DNA of 64,000 bases, taken from assembly GCA_947247005.1 (NCBI GenBank), contig OX365954.1:3674001-3738000 (forward strand), read 5' to 3'. Source of the DNA: Spisula solida (Eukaryota > Mollusca > Bivalvia > Venerida > Mactridae). This document shows positions 39,701-51,700 of this stretch, one piece after another. The stretch's first letter is position 1. Every line of letters begins with the position of its first letter. Position numbers and translations under genes: made by a program. Below the pieces are notes generated by a model, which was not told where the DNA came from, did no database searches, and saw nothing but the letters and a program-made list of their open reading frames with translations.

Positions 39701-42700
39701 GGTTGAGTGCTGGTTGAGTGCTGGTTGAGTGCTGTTTTCCCTGTCTGATTTGTTATTATCTTTTTGTTTGTCCACAAGTTTCTTCTGCATTCTAGTCTGA
39801 GTTCTTTCTCAGCAATCACAGATTGAAATTCAATGAAAATTTAAAGCGAGCTTCATTTTCAGCAAAGTGCTTCATAGCGCCATGGGAGGTAATCCATGCC
39901 CAATGTATTTAAATTGAACGGGAGGTAAATGAATAAAGGTGCTCTGTAGTACTTTGCTTATAAACCAGGTCCCTGGCCAACCCCTGGCCAACCCCTGGCC
40001 ATATTTCTGATGTTAACAGTTGAGTTACAATATTACAGGTGACTGTGTTTATGTGAGGTCAGACTTGGAGAAACCTATGATCTACAGAATTGATCGGATG
40101 TGGGCGGATAAATTTGGTCAGAGATGTTTCTTTGGTCCTCTGTTTATACGTCCATGTGACATTGAACATCCTCCAACTCGTCTCTTCTACAAGAATGAAA
40201 TGTTTATATGTGGTGTAGAAGAGGCTCGCACTATGGACTCGGTGACTGGTCGATGTTGCGTGTTACATGTACGAGACTTCTGTACTAGTAAGTACAATGT
40301 TTTATACCATCATGATTTAACCCCTAAAATATCTGAAAAGTCACATTTTGACCCTGCTCATGTTGCTGGTTTTAGACTCAGTTGCTCTCTAAACAAGGTA
40401 TTAACTGTTCCGGCTATAAAATGGTAAAAATTGATAAAAAAAAACTTTTGGAAATTCAGCACCTAGGTTGATATGAAACCAGAAGTCAACTATGACAACA
40501 TTTGAGAAACTACCATGTTTATACAGATATCTATATGTGGTCTCTATGGCAGAATTAATGTGTTCATTTAGTTTAGCATATTTCATTAAATGAAAAACCT
40601 CATTTCTATTTCTTGGCACCTTGCCAACCAGTCCTGGAACTATCCTGATACACTGATTTCAGGTTTTTGAATACTGAATTTTCTTTCTTGATATTGGAAA
40701 AAAAATGCAGGCTTTGAAACTGGGATTTTCAGGCCTGACAATAGTTGTTAATTACCAGGCCTGTTAGTAAACAGTTAGGGAACTTTACTAGTAAATGTTT
40801 TTATTGACTTTGTTATATTGTGCCATTGAAGAAAATCTGCAAGGAGGAACCACTAGACTTTGGGGACGAGGTATAAACAAAATGTGTATTTTTTGTAGGT
40901 CGTCCTACTGAGGTACTTGAATCAGATGTCTATATTTGTGAATCGAAATATCATGAGATGGAGAAATCAGTTCGCAGATTGTCGAAAGGTCTCAAGGTAT
41001 TATCATATATTTTCTCAATACTTACCCTATGGTATATAAACCTTGTGTGTCCATCTCCTTAGTTATGATAAGTCAGTTTTCCATCAAACTTGTCAAAGTC
41101 ATTGAATTATTGGTTAGTTATGATAAGTCAGTTTTCTATTAAACTTGTCAAAGTCATTGAATTATTGGTTAGTTATGATAAGTCAGTTTTCCATCAAACT
41201 TGTCCAAGTCATTGAATTATTGATGGTTAAATGATTAAAATATGAATAGTAAAATCTCAATGATAAGACCACTCGTATAAACAGGTTTTCTTATTGAGGT
41301 GCTTATAATAATGAGGTTGTATACGGGGCAAAACAAAGTAAAAAGGGCTTGTAAACTGTGTTGTCACCTTTGATGTGGTCTTGTTTAAATGTCATTTAAG
41401 TTTTACTGTTCATCTTTGGTGATGGCCTTAGGGGCAACCAGCCCGAAGAGGATCAGGTAGGTAAGATTTACTGTTCATCGAGGAATGGATTTTGAATGTC
41501 ACTTAAAGTTATGGTCCTTGGAAATTTCCTGATCTTAGCGAACTGATTTGTATAATCAAAATACTTAGTTTCCGTAGCAACATAAATAGATAACAAACTG
41601 AATTAATACTTGTATTTATATTTACAGAAACACACATTGTCACCTCGTGTAACTGATGATGAAGTATTATTTTTCAAGAAGCAGATTGTACCATCTAAGG
41701 TAGATACAATACATCAGTGTTTACTTTCTGTATATTTATTGAAACATTTTATGTATAGGTAACTGGAGTATTACACCTTACTAGTTTTAGTAGTGCTGTC
41801 AAATCATTCTTCTTAGCTTTTGAAAGGAATAAATATAGATAATAGATTAGCAATTTCAACAAGCAGGTGCTCGCACTGTCACATGTCTCTCATGTAACTT
41901 GACATGGATCTTTGCTGACATGTGAAGTTGTGTATGAAACCTATGTTGTTACGAGTTAACAGTACTACTGGTTGGGATGGCATTTGCATATTTATATTCC
42001 CAAATAATTAATTGCTCTTAGGTTTGCTTAATTCTTCCAATTTGACTAAATCTATTGACTAAATCTGAAATTGAAAATGAGTTAATTCAAATGTCTCGAA
42101 TCTGAAAATCTGCTATATTTACTAATGTATGGCTGTAAAATATGAACCTAATTTGTTGGGGTTTTTATGCCCCCCTATCGATAGATGGGGAGGCATATAG
42201 TGATTCACCTGTCCGTCCGTTCGTCCGTCCGTCCTGGTTAACCCAAATTGACCGTTTCTTCTAGCATTAATATGGCTTGCTACAAAGCTTTGATACTTGC
42301 ATGGATGTTGTGTATGAACACTCTCCACACGCCAGTATCACCTAACCCCATTTTGACCTTCACCTTGACCTAATTTTGGACTTAGACTTTATGGACAAGG
42401 CTTCCACAGGGGGCATAAGCGTTTATTGAACGCAGTCTTGTTTTGTTCTTTTTTCTCCCAGTTTTGATATTGTCTTACAAATGTTTACCTGGGTATTAAG
42501 GTAACATGACCGCATCTATGGCTCGTACACATTAACCTGATCCTCACCAACTGTCAACTTCTTGTCCATTTTTAACATGGTTGATTCCTCTATTGTATTG
42601 TTGGCAAGTCTCGCCAGTATTCTCCTGATACAATATAGATATTGATCTAAAGGACTTATATGTGTATGTGTTACAATCTATGTAATAGTGTGTAATATAT

Positions 42701-45700
42701 ACCGGTATTACCTACTTCAAGGTCAGGATCAGGTTTATATATATGAGCTATACTCATCAAAGATCATTCATATAAATGTCACTCTCACTTACTGACAGTA
42801 AGAGTCCCTTAATGTTTTGTGTTGATCATTTAGAGCTTTTACCTGATTAGACTCCTACATGAGTAGGGACCTAGACACCTTCATGTAATAAGGTACCCAG
42901 ACACCTACTCGCTATACAACAACAGGGCTAAGATACCGACATGCAATAAAGGGCTGAGATACATACATAGCGGGGCTTAGACACTCACATGTGATGAGGG
43001 GCCTAGACACATCTTTGTGATATGTGGCCTGGACAACTACTCATAATAAGGGCCTATACAACTACATGCAAGTAGGGGCCTGTTTACCTACTAGTACCTG
43101 GGATAAAGGGTCATCCTTATGTTTATAACTGTTTTGTTGTTTTGTCTAACCATTACTGTTATAATAGTTACCCCCTTTTCAAACAAATTTGGTATGTTTT
43201 TATTGCTTTAACATGTTAGTTTGTCCGTAGTCCAAACGACTAGAGAACTATTGAGCATACGGTCTGGTCTGTCTGTAGTCCAAACCACTAGAGAACTATT
43301 GAGCATACAGTCCGGTCTGTCTGTAGTCCAAACCACTAGAGAACTATTGAGCATACAATCCGGTCTGCCTGTAGTCCAAACCACTGGAGAACTATTGAGC
43401 ATACAGTCTGGTCTGTCTGTAGTCCAAACCACTGGAGAACTATTGAGCATACAGTCTGGTCTGTCTGTAGTCCAAACCACTGGAGAACTATTGAGCATAC
43501 AGTCCGGTCTGTCTGTAGTCCAAACCACTAGAGAACTATTGAGCATACAATCCGGTCTGTCTGTAGTCCAAACCACTGGAGAACTATTGAGCATACAGTC
43601 TGGTCTGTCTGTAGTCCAAACCACTGGAGAACTATTGAGCATACAGTCTGGTCTGTCTGTAGTCCAAACCACTGGAGAACTATTGAGCATACAGTCCGGT
43701 CTGTCTGTAGTCCAAACCACTAGAGAACTATTGAGCATACAATCCGGTCTGTCTGTAGTCCAAACCACTGGAGAACTATTGAGCATACAGTCCGGTCTGT
43801 CTGTAGTCCAAACCACTGGAGAACTATTGAGCATACAGTCTGGTCTGTCTGTAGTCCAAACCACTGGAGAACTATTGAGCATACAGTCCGGTCTGTCTGT
43901 AGTCCAAACCACTAGAGAACTATTGAGCATACAATCCGGTCTGCCTGTAGTCCAAACCACTAGAGAACTATTGAGCATACAGTCCGGTCTGTCTGTAGTC
44001 CAAACCACTGGAGAACTATTGAGCATACAGTCTGGTCTGTCTGTAGTCCAAACCACTGGAGAACTATTGAGCATACAGTCCGGTCTGTCTGTAGTCCAAA
44101 CCACTGGAGAACTATTGAGCATACAGTCCGGTCTGTCTGTAGTCCAAACCACTGGATAACTATTGAGCATACAGTCCGGTCTGTCTGTAGTCCAAACCAC
44201 TAGAGAACTATTGAGCATACAGTCCGGTCTGTCTGTAGTCCAAACCACTGGAGAACTATTGAGCATACAGTCCGGTCTGTCTGTAGTCCAAACCACTGGA
44301 GAACTATTGACAAACAGTCCGGTCTGTCTGTAGTCCAAACCACTGGAGAACTATTGAGCATACAGTCTGGTCTGTCTGTAGTCCAAACCACTGGAGAACT
44401 ATTGAGCATACAGTCTGGTCTGTCTGTAGTCCAAACCACTGGAGAACTATTGAGCATACAGTCCGGTCTGTCTGTAGTCCAAACCACTGGAGAACTATTG
44501 AGCATACAGTCCGGTCTGCCTGTAGTCCAAACCACTGGAGAACTATTGAGCATACAGTCCGGTCTGTCTGTAGTCCAAACCACTGGAGAACTATTGAGCA
44601 TACAGTCCGGTCTGTATTGAGCATGCAGATTGGTCATAGCATGCAGATGATTTTTCGTTTTCTATAGGTCAGTAGATCAAGTTCAAGGTCAAGTGTCCTT
44701 TAACATGAATTGACTCGATTGACTGCTAGTAGGGGCATACCATTCTCTGATGATTGACTGCTAGTAGGCGCATAGTCAGGCATACCATTCTCATTCATCA
44801 GCATATTCTTCACACAAATCATAATCTTGGAGCTTGACTAGCCACCGATGTATGAGGATGACCATACATGTTTAACAAAGATTGCTGTTACTTGTAGTTG
44901 TATAATATGTTATTCTAATCTGTAGGTGGAAATACCCCCCTCCTCCCTTATTCTAAATAATAAGCAGGTATACGTATGTTTCTCTTTCCTTATTACAAGC
45001 AGAGATTTCTGACAGCGCCCAATCTGAAGACATTTTTCTATGTTTTTGTTAGAAAACATGAAATTTTTAAAACAATTTTTATGAAGTGATGGTTTCACTA
45101 AAGTCTGCTTGTCTTTGAATAGTAGTTTAGTTAGTTTCATGTGCATTTGAAAAACTCCCATGTCCGATGTTGTAAAAATTGTATACCTTCATACCTGAAC
45201 TTTTTTAGTTGCTTGTTTTTATGTGAATTTTAGTGAACTCACATTTTTGAAATAAGAAAGAAATCTTTGCTTTCGCCTCCCTTTGTCTAGCTTTATGTGT
45301 TTGCAACTATTTTATTTTCGTGTTATTAATTTGTTTTGATTTTTTTCGGTATAAATTGTCTGTGGTGTAAGTGGTGCTCATCTACTAGCCATGATATTAT
45401 GTATATATATACAGTGTTCATTATCTGCCCAGCATAGTATGTTTGTTGGGGTATTAGAGCTATCTTATGGTTAATGCAGCTGGTCATCCATGGAAAAAAC
45501 TGAGGGCATAGCTAGCAATGCATACATATATAAGCCATGTGAAATAATGTAGCATAATAATGGCTCAAATTAGTAAAAAAATTATTGGGTAAGATGGGTA
45601 GCTAAATAGAGGATCTTGCATGAGTGCTCATTACATACGAGTTTTATTAAACGAGGCTTTGCCGAGTGTCATATTGTTTTTGTCGACGAGTTTAATAAAA

Positions 45701-48700
45701 CTCGTATGTAATGAGCACGAATGTAAGATTCTATTTATCACATAACCTTAGGAAACGCCCACTATTGGTAAAAAAGATGACGTACGCTGCATATGTTTCA
45801 GGCAAAATTCAGCGGTACAATGAGCGCGACGTCACGACGACGTTGATATTATCATGACGTCATTGACGGATCAATGCATGGATTGGCTAACGTCACGTCA
45901 AGCTAATTTAAATATTTATTGCACGGTCTGGGAGTGCCGAACGATATTTACGGCACGGCTTTACGGCACTCCTGGACCGCAAGTTATGTGATAAAAGGAT
46001 TTTAGGAGCTAAAAAATTAGCCCAAATGTTTACTTGTACCCTGCTAAAGTATATTTAAAAATGTTACTCCAAATGCAACTTTGCATAAGGAGAATTACTT
46101 TCTAAAATGTCTCTGGTTTTACCCTTGAGGAAAAGGATCATGAAGTTACTCCGGTCCCCTATCGAAGGGTCTGTAAGCAGTACCCTGAAAGAGTGATGTA
46201 AAGGTGTATACATAAAGTGGAAGAATTCAGATGCTTGTCTTATACACTTATAAAATTATAGCTTTGCTTAAGTATTTGTCGATATATCTAACACATTGTT
46301 GCTTCCTAACTTATAGATCTGTAGGAATAGGATGATATTTTTATTAAATACAGTCAATGAGTTGAGGATATATGTTCCAAATTATTAGGGCCCCGCAAAA
46401 AAAATTGCGGTGCCCTATAGTAATCGCCCTGTCCGTCCACATTTTAACTTGCAAACCATTATAGGTATCTACTTCAAACTTTAGACATACGCTCACAACA
46501 ACAGTACGCTATTTTATGACAAGTTACATTACTCCAGCTAAAATATTATACAAGTTATGGTCCTTTGTAAAATGCTGATTATTCTCATTTTTCATCTTCT
46601 TTCCTTGGTAACTTGCAAACCATTATAGGTATTGATTCCAAACTTAAAACATAAGCTCACAACAACAGTACGCTATTTTATGGCAAGTTAATTTACTCTC
46701 ACTACAATATTGGAAAAGTTATGGCCCTTTGTAAAATTCAAATTTACTCATTTTTCATCTTTTGGCTTAATAACTTCCAAACCATTTAAGATATCAACTG
46801 CAAACTTTATAAATAAGCTCACAACAACAGTACACTATTTTATGGCAAGTTACATAACTCTAGCTGCTATATTGAAATAATTATGGCCCTTTGTTAAATT
46901 CCAAATTTCCTCATTTTTCATCTTTTTTCTTCATAACTTCAAAACCATAATAGATATATTCAAATGGAACTTGCTATATTTATTGCCAGTGGTAATATGC
47001 ATATTTGTAGCAACTCTAGCTTTGGTAAATTTTGACTTATGCCCCTTTTTCAGCCTAAAAAACTTGGCCTTATAAGTTAAAAAATGATATTCAAATGAAA
47101 CTTGCTATACTTACTGGTATTGACTACGACAATAAGTACATGTATTTGGAGCAAAAACCAATACACACATTTGTAGCAAAGGGCGACATCTCAAGCTTTA
47201 AATTTTTTTGACTGATTTCAATACTATAGTTCATTACCTTTGTTTTCCCTCCCCCTCTACTGGCATGCTACCACGGGGCCCTGCTCACGACAGTGATAAT
47301 TCTAGTTGTGTACACAGTACACATGTGTGCATCCTTCATGCAATCAAAATACAGTCTATCATTTTAATATGTGTTTGCATGTTTAGTGTAGTATATACCC
47401 TGTGTAGTGAATGGCATTATGACTTTATTCTTGGAATAGCACTAAATCCCCAGTTATTCATGGAAACGCACTAAATCCCGGTTATTCAGTGATTCAGCAC
47501 TAAATATCAGGTTATTCATGGAAAAGCACTAAATCTCAGGTTATTCATGGAAAAGCACTAAATTCCAGGTTATTCATGGAAAAGCACTAAATCCCCTGAT
47601 ATTCATGGAATTGCACTAAATTTTCTGTTATTCATGGAAAAGCACTAAACCCCCCTGATATTGATGGAATCACACCGAATCACCAGTTATTCCTGGAATA
47701 GCACTATAACCCCAGTTATTCATGGAAAAGTTTTATTTATTGTCTGCATCAAAATCAGGTGTGTCAATCTTCCAGAATTACGGATTTATCTATCCTGAAC
47801 AAGCGATGATTTATGAACACAATAAAGGTTATTTGATGAAAATATCTCAAGAAATGGCAAAGTTATAGTCAATCAAATCTGCTATGAGGTATTTTCTTTA
47901 ATACAAACTGAGTTAGATATTTAAACAATGTGGTTTAAGGCCTCTTGTTTGTCAAAATTGTTGACTGCATATGATTTTTCAGGATTTATGATAGCTACTT
48001 GTGCTTGTAAAATGATATATGATGATAAGACATTTTAGTGTAATATGAGAAATGGTACTTGTAGTAATTATTACCATAAAGCATTGGTGTAGAAGGTGAT
48101 GCTAAAGTCAATCACTATTCCCATACCTCTTGATTATGCAAACAGATCATAGTAGATTTGAGCCTCAAGTATTATTCTTTAAAATTTGGACCGTGGGCAA
48201 TGCATAGTTACTCTTGACTTGAATTAGCAGTACTTCAGATGGTAGTGCTACTTCAAGTGTTAAAATACCAGAATTAGAAATAAAGACAAACTGCCAAAAT
48301 TAGAAATAAGACAAGCTACCAAATTAAAAATAAAGACAAACTACCAGAATAAAGACAAACTACCAGAATAAGGAATAAAGACTGTACTATCATCTAAACC
48401 ATGATAAATCCAAAACGTCGGTCTTTAATAAATTTTTGATAAACTTAACCTGCTTTTATTGTGTAGCTACATTTACACTTTGCTATGTTAGTTGTTATCA
48501 TCTAAAGTATTCAATTAAAGAAATATATTTCCAACATTATAGGAGCAGTCACCACTGTTAGCTAAAGCAGCTGAAGAGAGTCTGGCATATGACGGTGATG
48601 AATCGCGGGATACATTTACCACAGATACCATGCCAGTGGATACATTGAATGAATCTCTGGATGATTACGGTGTACCAGCAGTACCCGCTGTTGTTAAAAC

Positions 48701-51700
48701 ACCCGTTGTCAAGAAGGTATGTATGCAATCTTCGGTGTACATGAAGAAATTAGGTAGAAGAGGATTTTTATGCCCCCTTCCTTTAGGCAAAAATTGCATA
48801 TATTTCTTTGTACAATTAATCCCTTTGGCGCAACAAGGTTGTATCTTGATATATACTATGTAGTTAGAAACAACCTTGTTGCGCCAAAGGGGCAAATTGT
48901 GTCTGTTTGTTTGTTTCCTATTGATTTATTACCAACAGTTAGACCTCAAATGTGATAAGAAGGCTGGTCATGACCAGTTGATGCTGAAGTCAAAGGTTAG
49001 GACAGTAGTCAAAGGTCAAGACTATAGCAAGGGGGCATATTTATGATCCGAGTATCACTTGTTAGCAGTTTTTATGTGCACTGTAGCTAAGTATATTGTT
49101 ATACATGTATATAGTAGAACTTTGATGCCTCAAATTGTTTTAACTCAAACAATCTAGACATCTCAAACACGTTCTTCGGTCCCTGCAAAATGACAATGGA
49201 CTAGTATTAAGTAGATGCTTCAAACAGGCAGATGGCTCTAACTAATTTACTTCTCCGAATGCAGTTTGAGGCATCAAAGTTCTACTGTATATATATTTTT
49301 GATGGAAAGATAATTGTGAAGAGTTACATGCCTGCCTAATGGTACCTGTATAACTTATCATATCTCTCCTTCATGTCTCTTGAATGTATTGTATGAAATA
49401 CTTTAAAACTTCATGGTGTCAATTTGACAGATGTATTGTGGGCTCTTACTATATCAGTTACGTTATGTTCCCTGCTCTCATGGATGTGTATGTGTTTGTT
49501 AGAAATGAATAAATTCCACAGTAAGCAGTGACAGTATAGTATGACGAGGTTATCTATTAATGCTATGTATGCTTCATCTTAGTACAGAATGCAGTATAAG
49601 CATTTAGAATGTACAGATTTCTTCCTATTATAGCATTGCCTATTCCTCTGAAGCATTGTGTTCAAGCTTTCCCTATTCTTGGATTATGTCACTATTACAA
49701 CTATCTTCACATATATGACATGTTTTAGGTGTACTACATTATGTGTGAATGTCAATCAGGGCTCTATGTCTGGTATTATCATCCCCCCACCTCTACTACA
49801 TTATCATGGATGAACGTTTATAATGTTTGCAGGCTAATGCATGAACTTCAGTTCTTGACTTTAATGCTTGTACTGATCATTGAGTGAATCTCTATAGAGA
49901 GCCCTGAATTGAACATACATGTACACCACACCAGTGTTGGTATTCAATATTTGGAGGATAAGGATAGCCAATCATATTGCCTGTTACTGATCAAGAGTTT
50001 ATTATGGTGTGATCTGATTGGTTGTCCTTATCCTTAAGTCAAGTAAAATCAACATTGAATACCACACCAGGCAATATTTATAATGAGAATAATAAGGAGA
50101 TATCCAAGGTGAAATATATGAAGCCCGTGTTTGGTCTTACACATACAACTTGTTTGATTTAAGGTGGAATCTACTGGTACGGAAAGCGGCAAGAAAAAGG
50201 TGAATTATAAAACTTACAAATTATTGTGTGAACTGCTGGCAATAAATCATTCCTTATACCATCAATCATCATAACACCATATTTTGTGTACCAGTATTAA
50301 CAATTCCATCTTTAAATAGCTCACCTGTCACAAAAAGTGACAGGGTGAGCTTTTGTGATCACTTTTCGTCCGTCCAATGTCCGTCTGTTCTAAATTTGCT
50401 TTTGTAGTCACTAGAGGTCACAATTTTAACATAATTTTCATAATGAACATCTTAACAAAATCTAGGTCAAGTTGGATATTGGGTCATCTCAGGTAAAAAT
50501 TAGGTCAATAGGTTAAATCATAGAGAAACCTTGTGTTGACTCTAGAGGTCACAAGTTTGAACCGATTGTCATCTTAACAAAATCTAGGTCAAGTTTGATA
50601 TTGGGACATTTGGGGTCAACAGCTAGGTTACTAGTTACTTGAGTCAAAAAGTAGGTGGATGAGTCAAATCATGGAAAGACCTTGTGAAGACTCTATAGAG
50701 GTCACAATTTTGACCTAATCTTTATTTAACTTGGTCACTATGATCATCTAAAATATATCTAGATCAAGTTTGATTATGGGTCATCTGGGGTCAAAAACTA
50801 GGTCACAAGGTCAAATTATGGAAAGGCTTGTGTATGCTATAAAGGCTATAATTTCACTGGATCTTCATGAAATTTTGGTCAGAATGTTTGTCCAGATCTA
50901 TGGAATCTATGTCACGTTACAATGTGGGTCGTCTGATGTAGATATATATTTATAACAAGGTCACTGGTTAAGACAATATGAACATCTTTGTACTTGCTAG
51001 AGGCTGCCATATCTTGAACTTTAGTAAGACATTGTATCTGATTACTTAGGTCATCATAGGGGACCTGCATGCTCTGCTATGACAGGTGAGTGAATGTTTG
51101 TGCTGCATATAGCTCCAAAATAATTTCAGCTATCATCATGAAACTTTGCAGGAATGTAAGATGTCATCATTAGGTGCATTTGTGCATTTGTGCACACAGA
51201 ATAGGGCATTGCTATAGCTGACAGTATTATTTTGAAATTCTGGTTTTCATGAAATGTTTGTATTACTTGAGTTTATCTGTTTCTTATTCCCTTCCCACAC
51301 TTATATATGTATACCCCTCATGAACTTATATGCCTCTTTGTAATAAATCTTGTTTCTTCTATTTTCCATATAACCTGTGTTTTCTCTTGACTTGCTCCAC
51401 TATCTACGTGTATAAACCATGTTTGAAACATAATAAAAATGATAAATTTGTCATTGAGTACATTTAAGTATATGACATGCAATTATTTTATGAGCTTGTA
51501 TCTGTTTGTGCTATGAGGAAATTATAGTTGATAGTAATGTTTGAATAAATTAACATGACTGGTAAGGCGTGACTGGATAACAGAATTTGACATATACCAC
51601 GCAAGAACCTTGTAATTTATTCATGCATGAAGGTCAGGACCAAATGTTTATGTTCAGACTAGTTTATCAAGATCTGTATAATTTTAAAGTATAGTATTAG

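Larger units (their letters stand above)
41700..48542 (+). other. PBRM1 intron 28 (6.8 kb)
   Basis: Filled with repeats: ATGCCCCC element (42176-42418), a degenerate repeat (42840-43100), the 48-bp minisatellite (43218-44615), a transposon tail (44785-44858), a palindrome (45604-45740), the 46388-47281 element, a 29-bp minisatellite (47435-47730) and a MITE (47759-47985). One microexon candidate is at 44926-44967. No other gene. Confidence 0.75.

Noticed and set aside
43208..44338. 376-codon open frame on the - strand and 312-codon frame on the + strand
   Set aside because: Both are products of a 48-bp (16-codon) minisatellite without internal stops; the peptide is a perfect 16-residue repeat on either strand.
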